From positions 1 through 21,652 of the IMG/VR virus record IMGVR_UViG_3300021424_000267: DNA of 21,652 bases. One strand, 5' to 3'. Both the position numbers and the translations under genes were made by a program. The notes beneath the pieces were generated by a model that was given only the letters and a program-made list of their open reading frames with translations, was not told the DNA's origin and ran no database searches. Position 1 is the stretch's first letter; every line of letters starts with the position of its first letter. This DNA comes from a virus. This document shows positions 1-9,568 of this stretch, piece by piece.

Positions 1-3000
1 TGGGCTGGTATTGACAATCATATAGGTGGTGTCACTATTGGGACAACTACAAATTTAAATAAAACAGGTTTACTCGGAACAGCAAGAATTCGTTCTTTCC
101 AATTACATTCTTCAGATTATACTGGAACACCAAAATATAAACTTTCTTTCTTTGATTTAAAATTAGAATCAGGATATAACTTTGAGAGAGATGTCAAATG
201 GATCTCTGATGTTGGAGCAACAAATCCAATTGGGTTTTATGCTGAAGTAGATCAAGTTATTGCACCAAAGTCTTTAATTGGTCAAGTATCAGGAACTTCA
301 GGATCTGCTACTCTTACAGGTATTGGAACAAGATTTCAAGATGAATTTAAAATAGGAGATGCTGTAGTTTTAACAACATCAAATACATTTGTAGGATTTG
401 TAGATGCAATAGCTTCACCAACTTCATTAACAATTGATAGAAATTTTGCTGCAACTTACACAGGTGTAGTTTATGCACGTGGTAATACTATAATTTACGA
501 TCCTGAATATTTACCACTCGTTTTTCAAACTGGAATAGAAAATACAAAAACATTAAGAGGATTAGATACAGCTACAGGTCAAGACACAATTCTTTCATCT
601 ACACAAACTGTGAGAAGAATGATTACTGCTACAACAACTGCAGGTGGTGATTGGATACATACTTTAACAGAATCTACTGAATTCTTTTTAACAGATGCTG
701 ATTTAAATAACTATACATTATTTGATAATGTTGCAAAAACAATTGTAGCATTAACAACAGCTACAATAGCATTTGATAATAACGCAAATAGAAAAACAGT
801 CACTATTTCTGGTTTAACTGGTGCAAGAAGCTATACACTTTTAACAAGTATATTACAAACAGGAATAAGTGCTAGAGAAAAAATTAAAACAAAAACTAGT
901 TATACACAAGATATAACAACAGCTTTAAATGTCACTGGTAAATCTATTCTTTTAGATCATGCTGATGTTTGTGAAATAGTTTCAGTGTTAATGACTCCAG
1001 GAAATTATTCAGCATTCAGTTCAGCTGGTGCTATTAATATTACAAGTAGATTTACATTAGATTCAGGTCAAAGACCTACACATTATCAAAAAGGTGCATT
1101 AGTATTAAAAGATGGTGTTGGTGTACCAACTGGAGCAATTAGAGTAAATTACAAATACTTTGCTTATAGTGGTACAGGAAATTATTTCAGTGCTGATAGC
1201 TATTCATCTCTCAATTATGAAGATATACCAGAATTCAAAGTGACCAATTCAGATGGTTCAACTGTCTCAATACCTCTTCATGATGTGATTGATTATCGTC
1301 CAGTTATTTCTGGATTAAATACATTTGCACCAAATATACCAAAAATTGGTACAGATTTTAATACAAGCATTGCTAATTATTTACCAAGATGGGATAAAAT
1401 TGTTATAGACAGTATTGGTAATTTTACAGTAATTAAAGGTGTTCCTGGATTTGTTCCAAAACAACCTGAAGATCCAAAACAAGGTATGGTTCTAGGAACA
1501 GTATTTTTACCAGCATATACTAAGAAAGCAAGTGATGTTGCTATATTCAAACGTGATAATCGTAGATATACAATGCGTGATATAGGATTTTTAGAAAGAA
1601 GAATATCAAATTTAGAATATTATACAAGTTTAAGCTTATTAGAAAAAGAAACAGCAGCATTTAGTATTAAATCAGCAACATCAGGTTTAGATAGATTTAA
1701 AAATGGATTCTTAGTGGATCAATTCACAGGACATGGTGTAGGAAATGTTCAACATCCAGATTATCGTATAGCAGTAGATAATGCTACAAGAGAATTACGT
1801 CCTATGCACTTCACTGAAGCATTAGATATAATTGAAAACTTAGATTCAGGTCCACAAAGAGCAAGTAGATCGTATCAAAGATCAAATGATTTAATTACAT
1901 TACCATATACTGAAACATCATTTATTTTTAATCCAAATGCATCAAGAACAATCGATGTTAATCCATATAAGATTGGTGCATTCAAAGGAGAAATAGAATT
2001 AACACCTGAAGGAGATTTTTGGAAAGAAATAGATCGTCGTCCAGATTTACAAGTCACAGATGATAATGGTTATGATGCAATTAGATTTTTAGCTGAAAAA
2101 GCTGGAGTGTTTGGTACACAATGGAATGAGTGGTCATATAACTGGACTGGTTCAACAGATCAAGTAAGAACATATGAATCAGGGAATTCTGGATTTGAAG
2201 AAACAATTACAACACAAACTGGAACACAAACAAGAGATGGTATAACTACTTCTTTATCAAATAGTGTTAATTCTGTAAATTATGGAGATAGAGTAGTTGA
2301 TATTTCATACATACCTTATATTCGTCCAAGACCAGTTTCTTTTATCGCTAGAAATTTAAAACCTGATACTAAATTCTATGCATTTTTTGATAATGCTAGA
2401 ATTGATGATACAGCAATCATACCAGCTGATGTATTTAAATTAACAAAAGTTGTTGGTGCAGCAGACTTAAATTTTAACGTTCAACAAACTATTCAAACTG
2501 TTCTTTCTGATTCATTAGCAAGAACTGATTCTGAAGGAGTATTTCAACCAGCATTCCAATATGGTGATGTATTAAAAAATACATTACCTGCTGCTACAAC
2601 AGTTCAAACTATTAATCATATTACAAGTGCTAGTGGTGCAACATCATTTACATTAACTGTATCAAGTGCTAATGATATTCGTGCAGGACATCATGTTCAT
2701 TTATATAATTTTAATAATGTAAGAGTAAATCCAGAAGTTGTTTCAAACTTAATTGAAAACAATGTGACTTCTACAATTGTCACATTAGGAAACAATCACG
2801 CAAAACAATTAAATTTAAGAATATTTAAAGTATTAGCAGTTGCTGGAACAACATTAACATTAGGAAATATTAATGGTTCAATTATTGATGCTTTTGATTC
2901 TTATACAACAGCTGTATATCCTAATGGTGATGGTGGAAAATTACAAAGATTACAAGCTAGTGCAGTAGCTAACTTTGAAGGAATTTCAACTTCATCAACT

Positions 3001-5907
3001 GTTCGTAATATTCATATGATTAATATTAAAAATGGATTTGCAATTGGTGATGAATTAACAGGAGAAGTTGATATTGGTTCAGGTGCGAGAAATAGAGTGA
3101 CGATTACTGAGATTAATAGTGGATCTAATGCTTCAATTGCTCCTACAATGAAAGTATTAGGAAATAGTTTAAGAACTGATAATAATGGTTCAATTTGTGG
3201 TGTTTACTTTATACCAGAGAATGCATTTAGAACAGGTGAAAGAACATTTAAACTAATTGATAGTATTACGAACAATGATAAAGATTATGATTCTAAAGGA
3301 ACAGCATCTTATATAGCTTCAGGTACAACATTAAGTAAAGAAAGAACTATTGTAAATTCAAGAGATGTAAGATTTGTACAAGATAGATTGTTTCAAGAAT
3401 TGCCAGCAAGACGTACAACTACAACAACTAGACTTCTTTATACTCTTCCACCACCTGCACCAGATAATACAGGAGGTGGCGGTGGAAATGGAGGTGGAGG
3501 AGGTGGACACGATCCTGTAGCACAAACGTTTGTTGTATCAGGTAAAGGTGGCATATTTGTTTCTTCTGTTGATTTATATTTTGAAGAAAGAGGATCAAGA
3601 CCAATTCTTGTTGACTTAAGAGTGACAAATAGTGGCGTCCCTTCTTCACGTATAATACCACTTACAACTGTCACAAAAATGCCAGAAGAAATAAATGAAT
3701 CTTCAAATGGTTCAGTTGCAACAAATTTTAAATTTTTAGCACCTGTTCATTTACAAGACAATGAAACATATGCTATCGTCGTAAGAACAGATGAACCTGG
3801 AGCTAAAATATTTATTTCTGAATTGGGACAGCAAGATTTAATTACAACAAATATTATAACACAACAACCATTAACTGGTTCATTATATCTATCACAAAAC
3901 GCACAAGAGTATCAAATTAATCCTTTATTGGATATGAAATTTAAATTATATTCTTGTGTATTTAATACAGGTGTTGTTGCTGATGTTGAATTAAAAGCAA
4001 ACCCACCATTAACATTTAAATTAGATGAAAATCCATTTACATTTACTCCGAATACACCACATGTAAGAGTAAATGCTAGAAATCATGGATTCACATTTAA
4101 TGATAAAGTAGTTATCACAGGAGTTCCTACAGGAACATATGGTGGTAGTGGTGCGAATGGTGTTCCTCATAGTTTATTAAATGGTTCACACTTGGTATTA
4201 GCTGAAGGATTAACAAAAGATTCTTTTATGATACAATTACAAACTACAGATGCAAATGGACAGAGTTTAATTACAGGAACAACAGCAAACTTTGTTAAAA
4301 GTAATGTTGGTGGAACAAATGTACTTTGCTCTCGTCAATTGAATGTTGATGCACTTTATTTAAAAACAAATGATTTAATCTTTACAGATACAAGTATTGA
4401 TTATACAGTAATTGCTTCAGATAAAGATGGTGCGACCACTGATCCTCTTCCATTAATTGCAAATGAAAATTATTTCTTCACAGGAAGAAAAATAGTTAAA
4501 TCTTATGAAAACCAAACTGTCGTATCAAATACACCATTGTTAAAGAAACCAAGTTTAAGAATAAAAGCAAAATTAAAATCATTTAATGCTAATTTATCTC
4601 CTGTAATAGATTTACAAAAAATTGGTTTATTTGTTATATCGAATTCTGTTGATAATTTAACTTCAACAAACTTAAATGTTCCTGGAGTTGATAATAGAGA
4701 TATATTAGTTAATAACACAATCGTAGATTCTGATACATTTATAACTGGAACAGGAACAATTACATCAGCAACAAACTCAACAACAGTCACTGGTACAGGA
4801 ACATCATTTGTCACTGAAGGAAGAGTTGGCGATTTCTTAAGAGTTGGTGACACTGCAATTGGAGTAATTGCTTCAATTACGAATAATACAACAATTGTTT
4901 TAACAGCAAATGCACTTTCTGCACAAACTACTGCTGCTTATAAAATAGTAGCAAGACCAGTTGTTGAATTATCACACAATGCTAAAGGTAATGGACAATT
5001 AGTCACATGGATTGATGCAGCTGATAATTTATTAGCAAATACTCTAATTGGTTCTGAATTGGTTTTAAGTGGCGTTTATGCTAATGCTTTAGATGGAACT
5101 TATAAGATTGCAAATGTAGTTGAAGAATTTAATTTAGATCGTTATGCTGGTTCTGCTGATGGTAATAAAGTGACAGTCACACTAGATAGTCCTTTTACAA
5201 ATATTCCAACATCAAATACTATATTTTTAGATGTTGTTAATGATGTATTAGAATTTAATTTATCAGGATCGCAAACATCAGCAACAAACAGTATTACAAT
5301 AACATCAACAGCAAATAACACTTCAGTAATATCAGCTGGAGATAAAATTATATCAACTACATTATATGAAGTAGTGACACCAGATGGTGGAACAGCACAA
5401 AGATTAGAGAAAAGAGTAATTGGTACTGTTGCTTCAGTAGCTGCAGGTTCAATTACATTAAATGCAAATGCTACAGTAGCTTTAACACAAACTATGGCTG
5501 TTCGTAAAACATTAGCAAACTTTAAAATACAACAATATGATGCTTTTGTAGATGATTATGCTCCAACTGGTTCTACAAATTTAGCAAACTATATTACAAG
5601 AACATTAGCATTAGCTACTCCTGCTTCAAATATTAAAATATTATTTGATGCTAATGTACCAAATGATACAAATTTAAAATTATACTATCGTTCTTGGAGT
5701 GATTCTGTTGATCTAAATAAATTAAAATTTAATGAAATTACTTTACCTATTTCTTCTAAAGACTCATTAGATGTGTTTAGAGAAAGAACAGCTACATTAG
5801 AAAATATTACACCATTTCAAAATTTACAAATAAAATTGGTATTTAAATCAACAAATCCAGTTTATGTACCAAAAGTTAAAAATTTAAGAGTTATTGCATA
5901 TAGTTAA
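1..5907 (+). CDS. Giant phage structural protein (tail/baseplate-associated), 5'-truncated
   Basis: The frame is open from base 1 to the stop at 5905-5907 (at least 1968 residues); the GTG at 610 is only an internal codon, so the true start lies upstream of the window. Window-residues about 26-60 (GTARIRS... then KYKLSFFDLKLESG) and 521-550 (RYTMRDIGFLERRISNLEYY) match, from memory, the large DUF4815-type structural proteins of marine T4-like phages. A Pro run and Gly-rich hinge (about 1150-1169) is followed by a beta domain beginning DPVAQTFVV and containing ILVDLR, PVHLQDNETYAIVV and QQPLTGSLYLSQN, also typical of these virion proteins. The C-terminus carries YYRSW and PKVKNLRVIAYS. Repeated SGT-type beta modules lie near 94-160, 1584-1655 and 1755-1840. 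The role as a virion component is inferred; exact position in the tail is unknown. An alternative is a fibre-anchoring protein. Confidence 0.85.
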   Translation, partial: WAGIDNHIGGVTIGTTTNLNKTGLLGTARIRSFQLHSSDYTGTPKYKLSFFDLKLESGYNFERDVKWISDVGATNPIGFYAEVDQVIAPKSLIGQVSGTSGSATLTGIGTRFQDEFKIGDAVVLTTSNTFVGFVDAIASPTSLTIDRNFAATYTGVVYARGNTIIYDPEYLPLVFQTGIENTKTLRGLDTATGQDTILSSTQTVRRMITATTTAGGDWIHTLTESTEFFLTDADLNNYTLFDNVAKTIVALTTATIAFDNNANRKTVTISGLTGARSYTLLTSILQTGISAREKIKTKTSYTQDITTALNVTGKSILLDHADVCEIVSVLMTPGNYSAFSSAGAINITSRFTLDSGQRPTHYQKGALVLKDGVGVPTGAIRVNYKYFAYSGTGNYFSADSYSSLNYEDIPEFKVTNSDGSTVSIPLHDVIDYRPVISGLNTFAPNIPKIGTDFNTSIANYLPRWDKIVIDSIGNFTVIKGVPGFVPKQPEDPKQGMVLGTVFLPAYTKKASDVAIFKRDNRRYTMRDIGFLERRISNLEYYTSLSLLEKETAAFSIKSATSGLDRFKNGFLVDQFTGHGVGNVQHPDYRIAVDNATRELRPMHFTEALDIIENLDSGPQRASRSYQRSNDLITLPYTETSFIFNPNASRTIDVNPYKIGAFKGEIELTPEGDFWKEIDRRPDLQVTDDNGYDAIRFLAEKAGVFGTQWNEWSYNWTGSTDQVRTYESGNSGFEETITTQTGTQTRDGITTSLSNSVNSVNYGDRVVDISYIPYIRPRPVSFIARNLKPDTKFYAFFDNARIDDTAIIPADVFKLTKVVGAADLNFNVQQTIQTVLSDSLARTDSEGVFQPAFQYGDVLKNTLPAATTVQTINHITSASGATSFTLTVSSANDIRAGHHVHLYNFNNVRVNPEVVSNLIENNVTSTIVTLGNNHAKQLNLRIFKVLAVAGTTLTLGNINGSIIDAFDSYTTAVYPNGDGGKLQRLQASAVANFEGISTSSTVRNIHMINIKNGFAIGDELTGEVDIGSGARNRVTITEINSGSNASIAPTMKVLGNSLRTDNNGSICGVYFIPENAFRTGERTFKLIDSITNNDKDYDSKGTASYIASGTTLSKERTIVNSRDVRFVQDRLFQELPARRTTTTTRLLYTLPPPAPDNTGGGGGNGGGGGGHDPVAQTFVVSGKGGIFVSSVDLYFEERGSRPILVDLRVTNSGVPSSRIIPLTTVTKMPEEINESSNGSVATNFKFLAPVHLQDNETYAIVVRTDEPGAKIFISELGQQDLITTNIITQQPLTGSLYLSQNAQEYQINPLLDMKFKLYSCVFNTGVVADVELKANPPLTFKLDENPFTFTPNTPHVRVNARNHGFTFNDKVVITGVPTGTYGGSGANGVPHSLLNGSHLVLAEGLTKDSFMIQLQTTDANGQSLITGTTANFVKSNVGGTNVLCSRQLNVDALYLKTNDLIFTDTSIDYTVIASDKDGATTDPLPLIANENYFFTGRKIVKSYENQTVVSNTPLLKKPSLRIKAKLKSFNANLSPVIDLQKIGLFVISNSVDNLTSTNLNVPGVDNRDILVNNTIVDSDTFITGTGTITSATNSTTVTGTGTSFVTEGRVGDFLRVGDTAIGVIASITNNTTIVLTANALSAQTTAAYKIVARPVVELSHNAKGNGQLVTWIDAADNLLANTLIGSELVLSGVYANALDGTYKIANVVEEFNLDRYAGSADGNKVTVTLDSPFTNIPTSNTIFLDVVNDVLEFNLSGSQTSATNSITITSTANNTSVISAGDKIISTTLYEVVTPDGGTAQRLEKRVIGTVASVAAGSITLNANATVALTQTMAVRKTLANFKIQQYDAFVDDYAPTGSTNLANYITRTLALATPASNIKILFDANVPNDTNLKLYYRSWSDSVDLNKLKFNEITLPISSKDSLDVFRERTATLENITPFQNLQIKLVFKSTNPVYVPKVKNLRVIAYS

Positions 5908-5911
5908 TCAT

Positions 5912-6124
5912 ATGAAAACAATTAAAGTTGCAGATCATAGAAATTTTGTTAGAGATCTTAATTCTCAGGCAATAATTAATACAAATGTTTCTGACTATGA
6001 AGAATATAAAAAACTAGAAGAAGCAAGTCGTATTCGTGAAACCACTATGGCAAACGAAATAAATAGTCTTAAGAATGATATTTCAGAAATTAAGTCTATT
6101 TTAAAACAAATAATAGGAAAATAA
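5912..6124 (+). CDS. Small coiled-coil protein of the structural operon
   Basis: This gene encodes 70 residues beginning MKTIKVADHRNFVRDLNSQA. The N-terminal third (VRDLNSQAIINTNVSDYEEY) resembles a small protein found beside structural genes in T4-like marine phages, as I remember the family. From about residue 30 the sequence is charged and heptad-like (KKLEEASRIRE, then NSLKNDISEIKSILKQI), which suggests a coiled coil. The ATG at 5912 lies 4 bases after the upstream stop; an in-frame TTG at 5894 would overlap the upstream gene and is a poorer choice. No Shine-Dalgarno sequence is visible, so translation is probably coupled to the giant upstream gene. The function is unknown; an assembly or adaptor role is only a guess from position. 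Confidence 0.75.
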   Translation: MKTIKVADHRNFVRDLNSQAIINTNVSDYEEYKKLEEASRIRETTMANEINSLKNDISEIKSILKQIIGK

Positions 6125-6127
6125 ACA

Positions 6128-6337
6128 ATGGCAAAACAAGCAGTTGTAGCAACAGTATCACAGGCTAACACGTTCGATCAATGGCGTGTTCAAACTAATT
6201 CTGTTATTACAAAAACAAATAACCAAGAAGATTACATTGGCGATCTAGCATTGCTTGATAATGCTCAACCAGATTTGGTTTCTGGAATAAACGAAGCACG
6301 TGGATTTTCTTTAGCAATAACAATAGCATTAGGATAA
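6128..6337 (+). CDS. Short fibre-like structural protein ending in IALG
   Basis: This gene encodes 69 residues. The FDQWRVQTNSVI segment (about residues 16-27) followed by LALLDNAQPDLVSGINEA is the kind of N-terminal sequence seen at the head of marine phage fibre proteins (recalled, not searched). Here it stands alone without a fibre shaft. The last residues, AITIALG, resemble the last residues of the product at 8650-8877 (AMSIALG). The start at 6128 is supported by AGGA at 6115-6118, nine bases upstream and inside the preceding gene; the intergenic gap is 3 bases. It is probably a virion adaptor or a fibre remnant; nothing in it suggests an enzyme. Confidence 0.7.
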   Translation: MAKQAVVATVSQANTFDQWRVQTNSVITKTNNQEDYIGDLALLDNAQPDLVSGINEARGFSLAITIALG

Positions 6338-6341
6338 ACAA

Positions 6342-6665
6342 ATGGCGAATGTATTTACAAATGGTTTTCAAAGAGATATTGGAACAACACCAATTACAAT
6401 ATATACATGCCCTGCAAATAAGAAGTCAATTTTAATTGAATTAGATGTTTGTAATACAACAAACGCAAATGTTCAAGTTGCTGCTTATATAACTTCAGGT
6501 GGTCAGGATTTTCATTTAGTTAAAAATGCTCCGATACCAGCAGGTGGAACACTTCAGGTAATATCTGGGCAAAAAATTGTTTTGAAAAATTCAGAAATTG
6601 TAAAAGTTGTTTCTAATACTGCAACATCAGTAGATGTTGTAGCGAGTATTTTAGAAGACGTATAA
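6342..6665 (+). CDS. Small beta-sandwich-like virion protein
   Basis: This gene encodes 107 residues made almost entirely of alternating hydrophobic strands: ITIYTCPANKKSILIELDVC (about residues 18-37), then VQVAAYITSGG, then PIPAGGTLQVISGQKIVL, and a VDVVASILEDV end. This pattern matches a small conserved structural protein of T4-like marine phages that I recognise by its CPANKKSI and PAGGTLQV stretches but cannot name. There is no signal peptide, transmembrane segment or catalytic motif. The start is supported by AGGA at 6331-6334, seven bases upstream; this Shine-Dalgarno lies inside the Leu-Gly-stop end of the preceding gene, so the two genes are tightly packed. The role as a decoration or baseplate component is inferred. 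Confidence 0.75.
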   Translation: MANVFTNGFQRDIGTTPITIYTCPANKKSILIELDVCNTTNANVQVAAYITSGGQDFHLVKNAPIPAGGTLQVISGQKIVLKNSEIVKVVSNTATSVDVVASILEDV

Positions 6666-6687
6666 ACAAAAAAATAGTTAAACTTAA

Positions 6688-8616
6688 ATGGCATATATTG
6701 GTTCATCAACAGTAATACCTATTACAACTCAAATCCGTCCAAGAGATGAGTTTGTATCGAATGGATTTCAGAAAGAATATTTTCTTTCTCAGGAGATTCC
6801 AGGAGGTTTTGAAAGTAATGTATTAGCGATTGTGGATAACGTTCCACAAGAGCCAATTAGTGCATACACAATTAAAGATATTCAAAGATTAACTATTTCA
6901 GCTGTAAGTGCAAATACATTAAGAAGTGTCAACCTCGCAAAACCAACATCAAGCCCATATACTGGTGTCACTGATTATTCAGCAAATACTACATTAATTA
7001 CTGCAGTAAATCAATTACTTAATGGTCAAGCACCATTTGCTGCAAGAGCAAATAACACAATACGTTTAGAACAAAGATTAGTTTCAAATAATAATTTAGT
7101 TTCTTCTATGACAATAGATAAAACAGATTCTTTGACCCAACCAACTGCTTTTAATGGTACTTCAGTTTCAGGTATATTTACTTCGAATACAATTAACGAA
7201 TATGTAATTTTTCATGATGCCACAGCAAATGATTTTCTTGCTTTAACAACAACAGGATTAGTGACAAGAGCAAACACTGGTGCTATTAGTAATATCGATG
7301 ATAAATTTTATACAGTTTCTTCTTTCAGTAGTGAAATAGAACAACCAAAAGCTGGAGATAAAATTACACAAGCAAGTAGTGGTGCGATAGGATTTGTGGC
7401 AAATGCTACATCAAGTTTTGTTGATGTTGTTCTTTCTGGTTCAACTAATTTTACCACACAAGGTAGTGGTGGTGGTGTAGTAAATTATGTAGAAGGAAAA
7501 AGTGTAGATTTTAATACTGATACAATTACATATGAAAGTATCATAACTGGTTCTTTTGATGTCACAGCAGTTTCTACAATTAAATTTAGAGGATTACAAT
7601 TTACTGGATTCCCAAGATCAGGACAAAAAATTCTTATTAACCATTTAGGTGGTAGCAACTTTCAAGTAAATCCAACAGCTGGTAGTGTCACTGATTTAGC
7701 ATTATCAGATAATTTAAAAACATTTACAGTTGATAAATTTACATCAACACAAGGACAAACAACTTTCACATTATCAAAGAGTCCAGTAAGTGTTCAAAGT
7801 ATTTTAGTGACAATTAATGGTGTTGTACAAACAGATACAGTTGGTTATACTTTACAAAATCAAAATCAACTTTTATTAAGTGCACCATTGAATGCAGGAA
7901 TATCTGTTAATGTATTACATTTAGGATTCAGTACAGTTTCTCGTAATTCATTTGTTGATGGAGCAATCACTGCTGCAGCAATTCAAGATTTAGGAATTAC
8001 TGGTTCAAAAATAGCAAACAATACAATTACAAGCAGCAAACTTGTTGCTGGCTCTGCAATTGCAAATATAGGTTATACACCACACGATCCAACTTCAGTA
8101 AGTCAACAAAGTTATACTGGAGGTGTGACATTTAATGCTGCTGTGACATTAGCAAATGGACATCTTGTATTTCCTGGAACAGCAAACCCAGCTACAAATG
8201 ATAATACTTTAGATGAATATAGAGAGGGTGATTATACACCATCACTTTCAGTCGCTGCAGGTGGTAATTTAAATACACTTACTTATGGTACAAGATTAGG
8301 AAAATTTATAAAAATTGGTAGATTATGCAAAGTTTCAGGTTCAATTACAATAACTGCTCTTGGAGCATCGAATGGCAATCTTTTCATAACATTACCATTT
8401 AGTACAAACCAAACAGGAAATAGACCAAAAGATTGGGGAACACTGGTAATATCCAATGTTCAGGGAACATTTACAAATCCTATAATCTTTACAGATAATT
8501 TTGGATTATCAAATACTGCAGTTTATGTGATGAAAGGTGCAACACAAGCAACAGTGGCAGATTTAACTAGTACATCAGTTTTGGAATTTAGCATAACATA
8601 TATTACAGAAGTATAA
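6688..8616 (+). CDS. Tail fibre-like protein with fibre-tip C-terminal domain
   Basis: This gene encodes 642 residues. The N-terminus (MAYIGSSTVIPITTQIRPRD, then SNGFQKEYFLSQEIPGG) is an attachment-type domain of marine phage fibres. Around residues 345-420 sits a common fibre module with TTFTLSKSPVSVQSILVTIN, GVVQ and SAPLNAGISVNVLHLG, followed by the linker AIQDLGITGSKIANNTITSS. The C-terminal 135 or so residues begin NTLDEYREGDYTPSL and contain GKFIKIGRLCKVSGSI and LPFSTN, a fibre-tip domain common in environmental phages and a candidate for receptor contact. No clear Shine-Dalgarno precedes the ATG at 6688 (the leader is A-rich). Fibre identity is well supported; the receptor is unknown. 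Confidence 0.85.
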   Translation: MAYIGSSTVIPITTQIRPRDEFVSNGFQKEYFLSQEIPGGFESNVLAIVDNVPQEPISAYTIKDIQRLTISAVSANTLRSVNLAKPTSSPYTGVTDYSANTTLITAVNQLLNGQAPFAARANNTIRLEQRLVSNNNLVSSMTIDKTDSLTQPTAFNGTSVSGIFTSNTINEYVIFHDATANDFLALTTTGLVTRANTGAISNIDDKFYTVSSFSSEIEQPKAGDKITQASSGAIGFVANATSSFVDVVLSGSTNFTTQGSGGGVVNYVEGKSVDFNTDTITYESIITGSFDVTAVSTIKFRGLQFTGFPRSGQKILINHLGGSNFQVNPTAGSVTDLALSDNLKTFTVDKFTSTQGQTTFTLSKSPVSVQSILVTINGVVQTDTVGYTLQNQNQLLLSAPLNAGISVNVLHLGFSTVSRNSFVDGAITAAAIQDLGITGSKIANNTITSSKLVAGSAIANIGYTPHDPTSVSQQSYTGGVTFNAAVTLANGHLVFPGTANPATNDNTLDEYREGDYTPSLSVAAGGNLNTLTYGTRLGKFIKIGRLCKVSGSITITALGASNGNLFITLPFSTNQTGNRPKDWGTLVISNVQGTFTNPIIFTDNFGLSNTAVYVMKGATQATVADLTSTSVLEFSITYITEV

Positions 8617-8628
8617 GATTAAAAAATA

Positions 8629-8635
8629 CTAAATA
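8629..8635 (+). promoter_or_regulatory. Candidate T4-like late promoter (CTAAATA)
   Basis: CTAAATA lies in the 33-base gap before the 8650 gene. T4 late promoters are read by the phage sigma factor gp55 at TATAAATA, and this is a near match lacking the first bases. A transcript starting about six bases downstream would still leave part of the AAGGGA Shine-Dalgarno (8635-8640) close to its 5' end. Such short AT motifs also arise by chance in this genome, so this is tentative. Confidence 0.4.
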
Positions 8636-8649
8636 AGGGAATAAAACAT

Positions 8650-8877
8650 ATGCCTATTAGCAAAATTCTTTCTAACTCAATCCAAAACGATCTAAAGTTG
8701 AAAGGGAAAGCAACAGGATTAGTCGCTGATACATCCGACAATCGCTCGAACACCCCAACAACTGGAGACGTAAGATTTAATACAACTCTTAGAAAGTATG
8801 AGTTATACAATGGAGATAAGTGGCAAACAGTTGACCCAAGTGAAATATCAATGGCAATGTCCATAGCATTGGGATAA
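8650..8877 (+). CDS. Short fibre-like structural protein ending in IALG
   Basis: This gene encodes 75 residues. The centre (TGDVRFNTTLRKYELYNGDK, then WQTV) is a widespread phage fibre motif in which a strand pair of the form G-x-(I/V)-R-(Y/F)-N is followed by an x-Y-x-G-x-x-W loop; the 882-residue fibre at 16548 has a variant (GTIRYNTDTSSFEGYSGATW). No shaft or tip domain follows. The C-terminus AMSIALG resembles that of the 69-residue protein at 6128. The start is supported by AAGGGA at 8635-8640. Codons such as TCC, CGC, TCG and CCC give this gene a less AT-biased look than the fibre bodies. It is probably a virion adaptor or collar-like part; the function is not known. Confidence 0.75.
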   Translation: MPISKILSNSIQNDLKLKGKATGLVADTSDNRSNTPTTGDVRFNTTLRKYELYNGDKWQTVDPSEISMAMSIALG

Positions 8878-8893
8878 CCTAATAAATTATATT

Positions 8894-9550
8894 ATGAGAT
8901 TTAAAAGTTCTGATGAATGGGAATGGGAAATAGTTTTTAGTGATCGTAAGAATAACTTTGTTCTACAAAAAGCCACAGGTAGTAAGAATAAAGAGGGGTG
9001 GATAGGTATTCCACATATAGAATTATGTACTTTAACAGTACTTAAAGATGGATTGGTTTCAATTAGAGATTGGGACACAAAAAGAGATTTAGGTGTAATG
9101 GGTCCAAATTTTAGATTTCATTATACTCATATAATGAAGGGATATACAAATCGAAAAGATTACTTTGGAAATGATCTTCCTTCAGATAAAGAGATACTCG
9201 AAACAGCGAGTAAATCACACGTAAGATTGTTGACTATTTCTGAAAAAAGTGTATTTTATTGTATTTCAGACCCATTAAATAAAGTTATTTGGGATGGATA
9301 TTCAAATATACTTGATAATAATTCGGAAATATTCAAGATAAACAAAAATACATCAAATTATAAGTTTGTCGCACTAGACGAAAACCTAAATATTGATGGT
9401 AAAAAGATTGAAAAATATCGTCCGATTGGTCTGGATGTGTATGATAAAGATATAACTTTTACAGGGAAAGGAATGTATCTTATTACTGCACCTCTTGGAA
9501 TATATAATAAAGATGACAGTCCAGTTCCGAGATATGTAAACGATAATTAA
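8894..9550 (+). CDS. Unrecognised protein of 218 residues
   Basis: I do not recognise this protein. It differs from its neighbours: it is rich in Trp, Lys, Asp and Tyr (MRFKSSDEWEWEIVFSDRKN at the start) instead of Thr/Asn/Ser/Gly, and has no fibre repeats. Visible segments include GWIGIPHIELCTLTVLKDG (residues about 35-53), RFHYTHIMKGYTNRKDYFGN, a Ser/Lys-rich middle with VFYCISD, and a C-terminal part with IDGKKIEKYRPIGLDVYDKD and KGMYLITAPLGIYN. There is no signal peptide or obvious membrane helix. The ATG at 8894 is 16 bases after the upstream stop and lacks a Shine-Dalgarno. It lies 18 bases before the second giant structural gene. It could be a compact globular virion protein, an assembly factor or an inserted accessory gene. 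The length of the open frame makes a real gene very likely. Confidence 0.75.
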   Translation: MRFKSSDEWEWEIVFSDRKNNFVLQKATGSKNKEGWIGIPHIELCTLTVLKDGLVSIRDWDTKRDLGVMGPNFRFHYTHIMKGYTNRKDYFGNDLPSDKEILETASKSHVRLLTISEKSVFYCISDPLNKVIWDGYSNILDNNSEIFKINKNTSNYKFVALDENLNIDGKKIEKYRPIGLDVYDKDITFTGKGMYLITAPLGIYNKDDSPVPRYVNDN

Positions 9551-9568
9551 TTTTAAAGGAAACACGCA

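Noticed and set aside
3428-3674. Minus-strand open frames rich in Pro over the Gly hinge
   Set aside because: They are the antisense reading of the GGA/GGT run in the giant structural gene.
5712-5718. CTAAATA inside the first giant gene as a late promoter
   Set aside because: It reads as ordinary codons (Leu-Asn-Lys) in an AT-rich gene and is nearly 200 bases before the next start; such matches are expected by chance.
5894-5911. TTG start six codons upstream of the ATG at 5912
   Set aside because: It would overlap the preceding gene's end, has no better ribosome binding site, and the ATG gives the expected MKTIKV beginning.
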